A stretch of 64,000 nucleotides of DNA from Blepharisma japonicum (taxonomy: Eukaryota; Ciliophora; Heterotrichea; Heterotrichida; Blepharismidae): assembly GCA_949751835.1 (NCBI GenBank), contig CATKHK010000019.1:1-64000 (forward strand). Direction: 5' to 3'. Of the stretch, positions 45,228 through 55,308 are shown piece after piece. The notes beneath the pieces were generated by a model. It did no database searches. It was not told the DNA's origin and saw nothing but the letters and a program-made list of their open reading frames with translations. The stretch's first letter is position 1. Every line of letters starts with the position of its first letter. Made by a program: the position numbers and the translations under genes.

Positions 45228-46325
45228 ATGAATATATTAGTATTAAAAGAACCATATTTATATCTAACGATGCAAACTAACCGCTTTCTGTACAATTCAA
45301 AGCATATTTTATCCCCAGGCTTTGACTTAGCAATTTTAAAATCATCAAACCTTTTCGAATCTTCACCTTCCGATGCAGCTTTTTCTAGAAACTTGCCAAC
45401 TCAAGCAGAAAGGATATTGGATGCTCCTGATCTTCTAGACGACTATTATTTAAATTTATTGGACTGAAGCTCCTTAGACACATTAGGTGTTGCTCTTGAC
45501 AATTCTATCTACGCATGAAAGAATGGAGAAGTTAGAGAAATCATCAATTCCCCAGTCACTATTACATCGTTAGCCTGAATGTCCGGGAGTCATTATCTTG
45601 CAGTCGGCGACTCTGAAGCTGATTTAAGTCTATATGATGCTCAAGTAGGCAAAAAAATCAGAGTTATTCACGCTCATACTGACCGTATCTCAAGCTTATC
45701 TTGAAAAGGAAATATCCTTACTTCAGGCAGTCGAGATTCCATTATAATTCACCATGATATGAGGGCTAAAAACTTTCAAATGCAAAACAAAGGCCATTTC
45801 CAAGAAGTCTGTGGGCTTAAATGGAGTGAAAAATATCTTGCTTCTGGAGGAAATGATAATCATTTGAACATCTGGGAAATTGGCTACTCTAAACCTATTT
45901 TTAGTTTTAATGAGCATAAAGCTGCAGTAAAAGCATTGGCTTGATGTCCTTATACAGCAGGAGTTTTAGCATCTGGAGGTGGTTCAGCTGACCAAACTAT
46001 AAAACTTTGGGATGTATCAAAAGGTGTATGCAGCAAAACAATAAATACAGGCAGCCAAGTTTGTGCGTTAGAATGGAATAAGCATGATATGGAGCTGCTA
46101 AGTGCTCATGGTTTTGCAGATAATCAACTTACAGTATGAAAATATCCTCAGATGCAAAAACTTGGGGATGTAAAAGGGCACACAGCAAGAGTTTTATATT
46201 TAGCACAAAATCCTGAAGGAGATACAGTGGTTTCAGCTGGGGCTGATGAAACAATAAGATTTTGGAAAATCTTCAAAAAAAGAGAGAAAATTAAAAGTTT
46301 GGATCTTAAATTCTCATGTAGATAG
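45228..46325 (+). CDS. Cdc20/Cdh1 (Fizzy)-family APC/C activator
   Basis: 365 aa, with several TGA Trp codons at WD-repeat positions. The KILDAP motif is present as [14 protein letters not shown], followed by seven WD40 repeats ([79 protein letters not shown]). The family recruits substrates to the anaphase-promoting complex. The N-terminus is short. A plausible degenerate C-box is TNRFLYNSK near residue 17. The C-terminus ends LKFSCR instead of the usual Ile-Arg tail. Both deviations affect known APC/C-binding elements. Ends in TAG. Confidence 0.9.
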
Positions 46326-46386
46326 CGATTTTTCCTTATGACGGTATATAAATTTTTCTGTTTTAAAATATCAATCTAGATTATAA

Positions 46387-46668
46387 ATGGGACCATTTGC
46401 GCAATTCGCTTTAATCTTAGGTGCTTCTTTTATTGGTATTTCACTTGGACACTCTATTGTAAGAGGACTCCTAGGAGGCGGCTCACAAAGCCATAGACCA
46501 GCTCAGCAGAATTATCAGCAAGCTCCTCAGCCTCCTCAACCATGCCAAATTGAGGCTCAGCAACTAGGGCAATGCATAGAGTTTGCCAGCAAAGATATTT
46601 CTAAATGCCAAATCTATATGGATAATCTTAAACAATGCCAACAAAGATCTTCAGGATACCAAGTTTAA
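46387..46668 (+). CDS. CHCHD2/10-like twin CX9C mitochondrial protein
   Basis: 93 aa. An N-terminal hydrophobic Gly-rich segment (ILGASFIGISLGHSIV) and a Gln/Pro-rich linker precede a CHCH domain. It has two exact CX9C motifs: Cys-QIEAQQLGQ-Cys and Cys-QIYMDNLKQ-Cys. This order matches CHCHD2/CHCHD10/Mix17, imported into the mitochondrial intermembrane space by the Mia40 disulfide relay. It is shorter than the animal proteins. No introns or Trp codons. Confidence 0.87.
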   Translation: MGPFAQFALILGASFIGISLGHSIVRGLLGGGSQSHRPAQQNYQQAPQPPQPCQIEAQQLGQCIEFASKDISKCQIYMDNLKQCQQRSSGYQV

Positions 46669-46904
46669 GTATTATTAATTTTATGAGCTATTTCAATCTA
46701 ATTGTTTATATCAGGATATAAGGAAAATAATTTCTTGATGAAAATACTTTGATTTTTAATTTTAAATAAATATTTTCAACTATTATAATTATATAAGAGA
46801 AACAAAATTATTGAAAAGTGTATTGACAAATTACTATATATTTTTTATAATGATAGATAGCATTTAGATGTGCTAATATAACTTTATTTAAAAATTATAA
46901 AAAT

Positions 46905-47069
46905 ATGTTGTGAGGAACCTTTTGCTTTGTGGTTCTAATAGGGTTCATCTTACAAATAATGATTGACCTTTATGAAAGACTTACCAAGACTCCTGAAGCG
47001 AGGCAAAGAAATGAAGAAGGTAAAGAAAGTGAAGAGAGTGAAGGATGCACTGAGAGCAAATGAAATTAA
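46905..47069 (+). CDS. Possible small membrane protein (54 aa)
   Basis: Short frame read with two TGA Trp codons. Residues 2-22 are hydrophobic (one TM segment), followed by a charged Glu/Lys/Ser tail of 30 residues. A potential 15-nt intron (GTAAAGAAAGTGAAG) is in frame and would only shorten the tail. The hydrophobic-then-charged layout favours a small tail-exposed membrane protein, but there is no homology support and chance cannot be excluded. Confidence 0.35.
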
Positions 47070-47498
47070 AAAATCAGATTGAAAAAGCCTCAAAAGTGAA
47101 GATAAGAGCCAAATAACTCGCTCTTATTGGAGAAAACGGCTTATTAACTGAATTTAATATACAAAAATTTTATAGTTTTTTGATCAATTTTTTTTATTTA
47201 ACTATTAAGTTATTAATGACTGATCAATAATACGATATATAATATCTTGCTTATGATATTAATATTACTAATTTAGTTGAAATTACTCTAATTCAATAAT
47301 TAATAAGATTATAAGATTTCAATAACTTATTTTCACAAAGAATTGAATTTATTAAAATTTATGCTCTTTATCTCTAAGCTCTTATAAATATTATGTATTT
47401 AATTGAAAAATAAATCAATTTTGCTTAAAAATTAATTTTCTGAGAACCTTTGCAGATTTTCACCATTTTAATGCATTTTTTATTAAATTAAGAAATTA
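47070..47498. other. AT-rich intergenic spacer
   Basis: About 430 bp of very AT-rich DNA before the small coiled-coil gene. No coding frame or structural element was seen. Confidence 0.5.
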
Positions 47499-47873
47499 AT
47501 GGACGAACTCGAAAACCTTATCTCAGTAGAGCAGAAGTTTAATGAAGAGATCAATAGCATGCTAGAATTTATTAGAACCAAAGAAATTCATTTAGAAAAA
47601 CTTGATGACATTATCAATAGCTTAGAAAATGATAAAGACCTTGCGCATGCTGCAGGAAAATTTCAGGTAAAAATTATATAGGATGCAGCTATGCTAGCTA
47701 ATAAAATTGGGAGTTATGAAAATGAAGAAGCAAGCATAGAAGAAGAAATAATGAATATGAAGGATGATTTACTTAAGAAAGAGTTGCTTATTTTTGAGGT
47801 AAAACCTAGGTAGATTCAAACTATCTTTAAGGATTTAGAGATTAGTCCTTTCAAAACAATTCAGAGCGTTTAA
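47499..47873 (+). CDS. Small coiled-coil protein with two 15-nt introns
   Basis: 114 aa from three exons; introns at 47667-47681 (GTAAAAATTATATAG) and 47799-47813 (GTAAAACCTAGGTAG). Both introns would stop translation if retained. The product is acidic and helical throughout (MDELENLISVEQKFNEE, IEEEIMNMKDDLLKKELL), with no Trp. Two introns in 375 bp is the highest density in the window. It may be a small subunit of a larger complex, such as a kinetochore or tethering component, but no family was recognised. Confidence 0.72.
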
Positions 47874-48288
47874 GAATAAACAAAATGTTCTTTGCGACTA
47901 TAAATTAATAAGAATTAATTTTTTAAGAAAATTTTAAGATAATTAGAAAGAAATATAATTTGAAGAAAGTATAAAAATTTAAGGATTGGTTTTGCCATTT
48001 TAATTAGTGAAGATTAATCCGTAAAAATCCAGATTAAAGATTAATTTTTAGCATAGGATATTGCGGTATATTTTATGAGAAAAATACAATTAAATTCTTA
48101 TTCTCATATAGTAGTCGTCTAACTTAAATTTATTTGAAATAATAAATCTTATTTAATTCTCATTTATAAAATTATCGAGTTCTGTCGTTATAATTAAATA
48201 ATCAATTAAGGGTAAAAAATATATCAAATTAATAAATATTATATAATTGCAGCTTAAAATAATTTAATTCATATAAAGATATTTTAAT
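47874..48288. other. AT-rich intergenic spacer
   Basis: 415 bp of AT-rich DNA between two plus-strand genes. No coding frame, RNA gene or repeat was recognised. Confidence 0.5.
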
Positions 48289-50224
48289 ATGGAAGACTTC
48301 CAATATGAACGAAGGCCCAGCAAAATTTATGCTGGAAATCTAAAAAGTTTAGATATCTTAGATATTTATGGCTCTCCAACACCAATGAGCCCGCTTGATT
48401 TTGCAAATTACAAAATCAGCAATTATTTTGGAAATGATAAAATTAACAAAATTCTATTTACAAAAGAAATATCGCAGACAGCAAAAGAGCTTGGAAAAGA
48501 AAATTTTGATAATTTGATACCAATTTTGTTTAGCTTGGTAATTTTAATTAAAGGCTCAAGATTCCTGCTTAGAAGTCAAAATTGAACTTACAAAGAATAT
48601 CCCACATTTGTACAAAATACTTTTAAGTCAAAAAATCGAAGGACTTTGAGACAATATTTTAGCAATTTTAATGATATCTCTAAAAACGAAGGAAAAAAAA
48701 TTAAAAGAAGTCGCTGCTAATTCTGTGCTAAAAATATCAAAAATTTGTAATGAAAATGAGCAAACTCATTTATTGGCAGTTATTTTAAATCTTATTGGAG
48801 ATGAGGATTTTCAAGCATTAGCAATTGATATTCTTGGTAAACTTTGTGATGGCCTTGATATTTCTGCATGTGAAACTTTCATTTTACCTGAAGTTTTAAG
48901 ACTGTGTAGAGATTCCCAATTAAATGCAAAGAAAAAAGCGATAAAAACACTTGGAATTTTAGCAAGTTCTGTGTCACTAAGTGCTTTTATGAGTGAAATA
49001 TATCCTCTTTATTTAAATTTGTGCACAAATGAAAATTGAAGTGTTAGAAAAATTTGTGCTTCTATTTTAGGAGAAATAGCTTCAAAAACAATTTTTAAGG
49101 CTCAAAATACCAATTTATTAGAAACTTATTACCTTTTATTATGAGATAGCGTTTTGATGGTAAAGCAAGCTGCGAGGTCTCAGATTGGAAGATTTTTATA
49201 TGAGACAAGAAGTAATGATGTCCTTATTTTGAAGGAGTTAAAAAATTTAATATCTGATCAAAATGAGTCTTCTATAGAAACCATGCAATTTTTGCCAAGT
49301 ATCTATAGAGGAAATAAAGTAAAAGAAGAGTGAATGGTAGATAGAATCAGAGAAATTTCAAATAGCTCAAATTCTTTAGTAAGGTGCTCATTAGTAGGGA
49401 TATTAAAATATTTTTCAAGAAATTGTTTAAATGAGAGCCTAAAAGAGATAATTCCGATATTCAAAGATTTATTAAGAGATGTTGATGTCGTCAAAATAAA
49501 AGCAATTAAAGTCTTACCTAATATTATGCAAAACCTTGATTTAAATGATAGAATCGAGTTTTTATCAATTTTAAGAAGAATTCAGATGAATCAAACGGGA
49601 ATAAGGATTAAAAAAACACTTGGAAAAATATTAAAAGACATAGCGCAATTATTTCCAAATAATATTACTGTTGAAAAAATTTGACCTATAATTACAGCCC
49701 TATTAAATGATAAAAATTCAATAGTAAGACAAAAATCATCATTTTCGATTGGTGTTATTTCTGAATTGTTATGAAATACATCACAAAATTTTGATAACGA
49801 AATTCAAACATTTTTCAAAAATTCAGCTGGAAGTGAAAGCTATCAACTTAGATTGAATTTTTTATGGAGTCTAAGGAAAATAAAAAATATTTCATGCTTT
49901 GGAGAATGACTATTAAATGAATTTTATAAGCTTTGTGAAGATCCTATTATCAATATCCGGATTGCTTGCGCACAGCATGTAAAGATAATGCTTGATAGAA
50001 ATAATTTAGATATATGAAGAAGAGCAGCTTTTATTTTAAATTCAGATCCTGAATGAGATGTGATTTATTTTCTCAAAGAAAATTCACAAATTAGCAAGAA
50101 AAAAAATTTCGAGTTCTCCATAATGCCTCCAAAAAGACTTCCAAAATTATCTGCCAATTCTGAATGAGAGCCTCTTTATACCTCTAATAATGAGTCTTCA
50201 TCAATAAATATTATAAGTATCTAA
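48289..50224 (+). CDS. HEAT-repeat protein, PP2A-A/PPP4R1-like
   Basis: 639 aa, read with TGA as Trp and one 16-nt intron (48538-48553, GTAATTTTAATTAAAG), the only 16-mer found and the only one that shifts frame. After splicing, helical HEAT repeats run from about 90 to 560 (VRKICASILGEIA, VRCSLVGILKYFS, VKIKAIKVLPNIM, IRIACAQHVKIML). This resembles PP2A scaffold and PPP4R1 regulatory subunits, which hold phosphatase catalytic subunits. The C-terminus is Ser/Asn-rich. Of its Trp codons, about ten are TGA and one TGG, the reverse of the HECT gene. Confidence 0.8.
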
Positions 50225-50256
50225 AGTCATTAAAATAAAACTGTAATAGTAGTTAA

Positions 50257-50856
50257 ATGGATTATCAATCCTCTTTGAATTTAAGCTATCAATCTTGCCA
50301 TTCAAATTCTTCTATTAAGAAAAAGATCAACCCAACATATGATTTTTCGAAGTGGAGCATGGAACGACCAAGAGGCATAGCTCGTTCAGAATTTTCTCAA
50401 AATTCATTTTCAAATATAAGTTTCTCATCTCAAGGATTTTTTGATGATCATAAGCCATCGAGAAAACTAATCGATGCTCCACAACCATTGCCAAGTAGGC
50501 CAAGTAGCAAAAGGCATAGAACTCAAACTCCCTCAAGAGATCCCATTATACAACCAGAAGAAATTAAATATCAACAAAGTAATAGAAAGCATGGATATAA
50601 TGCTAAACCATCACCAGATTATGATTATTATAACAAAAGAAAAAATTGTTTACCAGCTGAGCTTGGAATTACTAAATCATCATAGTAAAGTTTATATAGT
50701 AATCGAAGAAATATGAGCACGGTATTTGAAAATTCATTTGATGCTTATTATACTAAGCCTGCTAAAATTAATCATCAGCAATCTCAATGTGCTGATTTAA
50801 TACATTATAGGTATGGACCAAATTTTAAGGATGAGGAAATTACTACCAAGATATAA
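50257..50856 (+). CDS. Unknown Ser/Asn/Tyr-rich protein (194 aa)
   Basis: Two exons around a 15-nt intron (50685-50699, GTAAAGTTTATATAG); without it the frame ends at the TAG that spans the donor. The sequence is low in hydrophobic residues and rich in Ser, Asn, Gln, Tyr, Arg and Pro. It is probably disordered and has no domain. It begins 32 bp after the HEAT gene stop and ends 42 bp before the next ATG on the same strand. No family was recognised. Confidence 0.65.
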
Positions 50857-50898
50857 ATTGCTTAAATTTTGGGATATTTAAATAATGCTAAAATAAAT

Positions 50899-51909
50899 AT
50901 GAAAAATTCTATTAAAAGACCTCAAAGCGCTACAAGTTCTAAAGAAGTCAAGCAGTTTTTCAAAAATTTAAAAGAGAAAAAAGAATACTATGCAGAAATT
51001 AATGATAATTTGATTATCCCTAAAATAATGAAAGTTCAAAAGAAAAATCCAAATAAAGAAGATATTGCAAAAGAATTTTTAAAAGAAAAGATCAACCAAA
51101 CCAAAATTGCTATAAATGAGCAATTAAGTGTATCTATTACATAGGAAATATCATCGCTGAAAGTGCAGATTAATAAATGCAAATTTTGAAATCCTGAAAA
51201 AACGAAAAATTATAAAAAATCATTAATATCATCCAAAAATGAGCCAAAAATTGCTAAAGAGCAAAATCCACATAATCCAGTAATTCAAGCTAAAGAAAAA
51301 ATTGAAGAACTGAGAGCACAAATCGAAATAAATGAAAAAATTATTCTACAAAGAAATCAAGATGTAAAAAATATTTAGATAATTCGCTTGCAAACCAGAA
51401 TTGAAAAATCTCCTAGCGTACTAAAATTAACAAAACACAAAGAAAAAGTCAAAACTATGATTGAGAAAAGCGCAAAGGAACTTGAGATTCGGAAAAATAT
51501 GGAAAATTTATTAATTAAAGGTTATGATCATAGACCAGGAGTTACCACTCCAATGAATGAGAAAAGTAAAGTCATAAATGTATTAAATACTCTAGAAAAT
51601 TGAGACTCAGCTCCAGAAATTGTAAGAAAGCATGTAATTGAGCAAAAAAATGCGATAAATGACCAAGAAAAGGAAATCAATGAATTGGAAAGACAACTTG
51701 AAGAAAGAAGGAAAAATTTTATTCATAATGAATTTCAAAAAATATTAGAAGAAAAAGAAAAATTATGAAAAAAGGAATGGGAAGAAAGGATAGAGTCAGA
51801 TATAGCAGCACTTAAAAGAAATAAAGAAATGGAGATAAATAATCTAAAATTCCAGAAAAAAATGATAGAAATTGAGATAGCCAAGAAAAAACTCGAAGAA
51901 AGAACATAG
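50899..51909 (+). CDS. Coiled-coil protein with two 15-nt introns
   Basis: 326 aa from three exons; introns 51130-51144 (GTATCTATTACATAG) and 51364-51378 (GTAAAAAATATTTAG). Three TGA codons read as Trp (KFWNPE, ENWDSA, KLWKKE). The N-terminal third is basic, and the C-terminal 100 residues form a strong coiled coil (NELERQLEERRKNF, KEKLWKKEWEERIES). No other domain was seen. Ends in TAG. A cytoskeletal role is possible but not shown. Confidence 0.72.
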
Positions 51910-52093
51910 ATGATTTATTGAAATCAAACTGCTATCAATAAGATTATAGGTTTTTTACTTTGAATAAACAATTAAATATATTGTGCCTATGATAATTATA
52001 TAAATAGTTTATTAATTAATATACTAATTATAAGCTTAGTTATTCATCTTCTTTCTCATAATATGGCAAAAAATCTGTAACGATAGATAAATT

Positions 52094-52231
52094 TTATTTT
52101 CATCGATCATTAAATTTCTTGAAATGCTGCAATAGTCATGCATACACATATTCCATATTGAAACCCTTCTTTTCATATCACACTATATCAGAAATAGCCT
52201 GCCTAATGATTGGAGAAGAATTTCTCTTCAT
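52094..52231 (-). CDS. Small ORF (45 aa) with possible coding extension past TAA
   Basis: The minus-strand frame starts MKRNSSPIIRQ and reads three TGA codons as Trp (DIVWYEKK, YAWLLQHF, NDRWK), then meets TAA at 52094-52096. In the same frame, 17 further codons ending DFLPYYEKEDE run to a second TAA at 52040-52042. Composition on both sides is protein-like. No GT-AG intron of any length fits across the first TAA. Options are a short true protein, stop readthrough, or a nonsense-mutated gene. It lies divergent to the TBC gene. No homolog was recognised. Confidence 0.45.
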
Positions 52232-52327
52232 CTACTTTGTATTAATTTTGCTAAAACATATTATATTTCACATCTTCAATGACTGTTGCATCAATTAAAA
52301 TATTTTTCTGAATTTTATATTAAATTC

Positions 52328-53380
52328 ATGTTAAGGTCTAGTAAATTAATAAAGATTATGTCATCCAAGCCTCATATTGAACTTGCGTATCTCAAAAAAG
52401 CCAAGCCAAAGCCCAATGAACTTCGGGACGCTACAGTTGACTCAAGGCCAAAATCCTTCCAATTCCGTCATGTCGCCCAATGTTTTTGCTCAGATACTAA
52501 CGGTAATTCCTCAAAATTCACTTGTCATGAAAGTTGTCCATTAAAGTCACCACTCTCTTGTCGAAAAGCCCACAAGTGGTGCCATATAATTGGAGTTCCT
52601 CATAATAGTGAAGCATTATATGTAGAGCTATTAAAAACTTCTTTAAGCACAAGAAAATACCTGACACATTTGGATCAAATTGAAATGGATTTATTACGAA
52701 CTTTTCCTGATGTGCCTTATTTTAGTAGTGAAGTAGGGAGAGAGTCATTGAAAAGAGTACTTTGTGCGGTAACAAAATACAATATAAAAATTGGCTATGT
52801 GCAAGGCATGAATTTTTTAGCTGCATCCTTATTATATCATACAAGTGAGTCACAAACGTTCTGGATGATGCTGATTTTGCTTGATAAATATGAATTAAAA
52901 GAGAATTTCAAGCCGGATTTTCCGGGATTGATGAAGCATTGCTATGTAGTAGATTTTCTTTTAGAAAGAAGATTACCTAGACTAGGCCAACATTTTAAAG
53001 AGATGATGATAACATCACCGATGTTTCTTACTGATTGGTGTTTAACACTTTTTACGAGGCAAATTCCTTTGCGCTATAATTATAAAATATTAGGAAATTT
53101 TTTCAAACAAGGTTGGGGATTTTTTTACAAACTTGTTTTACTTATTTTAAGAAGACTAGAAACTCGCCTACTTGCTGCTGCGACAAGAGAAGATATTTTA
53201 TCAATAATAAAACCGTTTCAGCCAGGTGATTGGAAAGAGTTTGTTAAACTTTTGAAAAATAGTAGGCTTGAAAAACTGAGCTGGAAAAAACTTGCAAAAA
53301 TAGCAAAAAATGATAATATTGATATGGAATTAGTATCTGAACTACTTGAAAGGCCTGATGCTGCCCTAGAAAAATATTAA
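52328..53380 (+). CDS. TBC-domain Rab GTPase-activating protein
   Basis: 350 aa. A Cys-rich N-terminal stretch (CFCSDTNG, CHESCPLKSPLSC) precedes a TBC domain from about 75 to 330. It has KWCHIIGVP, the catalytic arginine finger in IEMDLLRTFPDV and the glutamine finger in IGYVQGMNFLAA. Both dual-finger residues are intact, so GAP activity on a Rab is expected. All Trp codons are TGG. An alternative start is the ATG at 52358 (MSSKPHIE), which removes ten residues. It could act with the RMC1-Rab7 route in the same window, but this is speculation. Confidence 0.87.
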   Translation: MLRSSKLIKIMSSKPHIELAYLKKAKPKPNELRDATVDSRPKSFQFRHVAQCFCSDTNGNSSKFTCHESCPLKSPLSCRKAHKWCHIIGVPHNSEALYVELLKTSLSTRKYLTHLDQIEMDLLRTFPDVPYFSSEVGRESLKRVLCAVTKYNIKIGYVQGMNFLAASLLYHTSESQTFWMMLILLDKYELKENFKPDFPGLMKHCYVVDFLLERRLPRLGQHFKEMMITSPMFLTDWCLTLFTRQIPLRYNYKILGNFFKQGWGFFYKLVLLILRRLETRLLAAATREDILSIIKPFQPGDWKEFVKLLKNSRLEKLSWKKLAKIAKNDNIDMELVSELLERPDAALEKY

Positions 53381-53572
53381 CCAGTAATTCGATTTTACTA
53401 TTTAATGTAAGGTAATTGTAAATAATTTTTATACTAGCGTTATGGCAATAAGAATTATAAAAATAAAACTCGATCAACACTTCTAAAAATTATTATAATT
53501 TCTTGACTGATATAAATTAATTAAAAATGAAACTTATTCTATTATCAAGTTTAGAAATGAAATTAATTTTTA

Positions 53573-53992
53573 TTATAACAATCTAATTTCTTTTATCTCA
53601 TCATTTAATAATCCTTTTCTATCAAGATAAGCTACATTATCTCCATCTTCAACTGCTTCCAAAACCCCACTATTCAAACACTCAACAATATCCTTTTTTT
53701 TATATAAATAAGAAAATTCTTTTTCTCAGCTTTTTAATTCCACTTCTTTTTTCATATAAAATTCAGGTACCTCTTCAAATACATCAAGCTCAGGTATTTC
53801 TTCTATTTATTAAATAAATTTCTCCTTTAATCTTTCCATTACCTCCCATTGCATAAGAGAGTGTCCCATTAACTCTTGAGTATAATGAAGCATTTATCAT
53901 ACAATCTTTTTTAAAAAAATAGGGTTTACAATAGAATAATCCATATCTCAGAGTCCCATATACAAAAACTCTTATCAAGCTTCTTCAGCCAT
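53573..53992 (-). pseudogene. Gamma-glutamylcyclotransferase (AIG2)-like, two compensating frame breaks
   Basis: Family text is split over two frames. From the ATG, MAEEA runs into TGA-TAA, while VFVYGTLRYG, the conserved substrate loop, continues one base back. After KGEIYLI the frame shifts by +1 into IPELDVFEEVPEFY and reaches TAA in the original frame. The total of 420 nt is a multiple of three, as if a one-base loss and a one-base gain compensate. Length matches the family (about 140 residues). No 15- or 16-nt intron explains either shift. It could be a recent pseudogene, a sequencing error pair or frameshifting. GGCT/GGACT enzymes release 5-oxoproline from gamma-glutamyl amines. Confidence 0.55.
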
Positions 53993-54005
53993 TTATTATT
54001 TATAT

Positions 54006-55289
54006 TTATTTATTTTTCAACGGACTTGATCTTACATCATAGCTACCAGGTCCAGGAACTTCATTTTTTCCTGGAGAAGAAAATCTTGGGGTTTTAGATT
54101 TGAAAAATTTAGCTTTAGGCGAGAAATCAGTATTATAAAAACCAGGGTCAGGAGCTCCTGTCTTTTTTATTCAATAGTCTCTTGCCAAAGGAAATCTTAT
54201 ATCAGAAGAATTAAAAGGTGCCTTATTGTTGTCTACTTTTACAGGCAATTGCGTAATCCCTATAATATTGTCAATATCATTGGCAGATACTGCGTAAAAT
54301 TCAGGGTTCTGCTTATCTAGAGGTAAAAATCGCTTCTGTTTATTATCAAGAATTGCTGATTTTTGCAGTTTTTTAGTATTAGATCTGTAGTAAGCAGGAC
54401 CAACTCCTGGTTTTCCTTTAAAAAAATCAAATTTAAAACGATCTGTTTTATTGAAAGAAAAATCTCTGGGTGAAGATTCAGGTGATTCATATGCTCCAGG
54501 CCCTACAGCAATTGAAATCGTAGAATTTAATCTATCAGATTCTGAGTTAAATACATAAGTAGCTGCATGGTTATTTGCTAACGGCTTTGGTGTGTATAAT
54601 CCAACTCCTGGGACTTCAGTTATTATAGGCTTACCTAAACTGCAAGTCCTTAATCTTTTTGTCCCAAAATTTAGAAATTCAGGCAGTTTTATATTGGATT
54701 TAGGGTCATAAGTTCCAGGCCCAGGAACGCCATTGATATTTTCTTCTAGTTTTTCACTTTTTGAAACAAAAGCCCAAGAAGTATCAATTTTTGGAATTTT
54801 CTCTCTAAAATCGTAGCTGCCTGGTCCTGGATTTTCTCAGCTTGTGAGCTTGCTAGGAGGGTGATGAATATTTTTAGGATTTCATAATTCTCTATCTTTC
54901 TTATTTTTAGAAAATTCTGTGGATCTTCCTCTGTTTTTTGGAGAAATCTCATCAAAGCTTTTTCTTGGAAATTCAATTATAGGAGAAGCTGAGCCTTGAG
55001 ATGGCGATTTTAATATAAATTTATCCTCAATTCCTTCCTGATTTCTGGTAGATTTTGGGCTCCAATCTTTTTGGGAAATATAACTTCCAGGGCCTGGAGT
55101 TTGGAAAGGGTAATTTAATGGATCCAAAATGCTAAATTTTGAAATTTTCCGTGCAGAAACACCAAAACCTCCACTAATTTTTTTAGTCTTTATAGGAATT
55201 TTTTGAGTTTTTTGGATATAAGAAGTTGCTGGCTTTGAATTTATAAAAAAGGTGTCTTTAGTTAGATCAAAATCTTCATCATTTGACAT
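54006..55289 (-). CDS. STPG / SHIPPO PG-rich-repeat protein 1
   Basis: 427 aa, with three TGA Trp codons. It carries at least six Pro-Gly repeats of sperm-tail PG-rich (STPG) type: PGPGSYISQKDW, NPGPGSYDFRE, VPGPGTYDPKS, VPGVGLYTPKP, VGPGAYESPES, GAPDPGFYNTD and PGPGSYDVRSS. Such proteins bind the lumen or seam of ciliary doublet microtubules in other organisms. No enzyme domain is present. It lies 19 bp after the related gene at 55309 on the same strand and 13 bp before the cyclotransferase-like gene. Ciliary location is inferred from the family. Confidence 0.82.
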
Positions 55290-55308
55290 AATTTTTTATT
55301 TTACATTA

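Noticed and set aside
50257-51909. The two genes at 50257 and 50899 as one spliced gene
   Set aside because: Two TAA codons and no fitting tiny intron separate them, and each has its own ATG and clean spliced frame.
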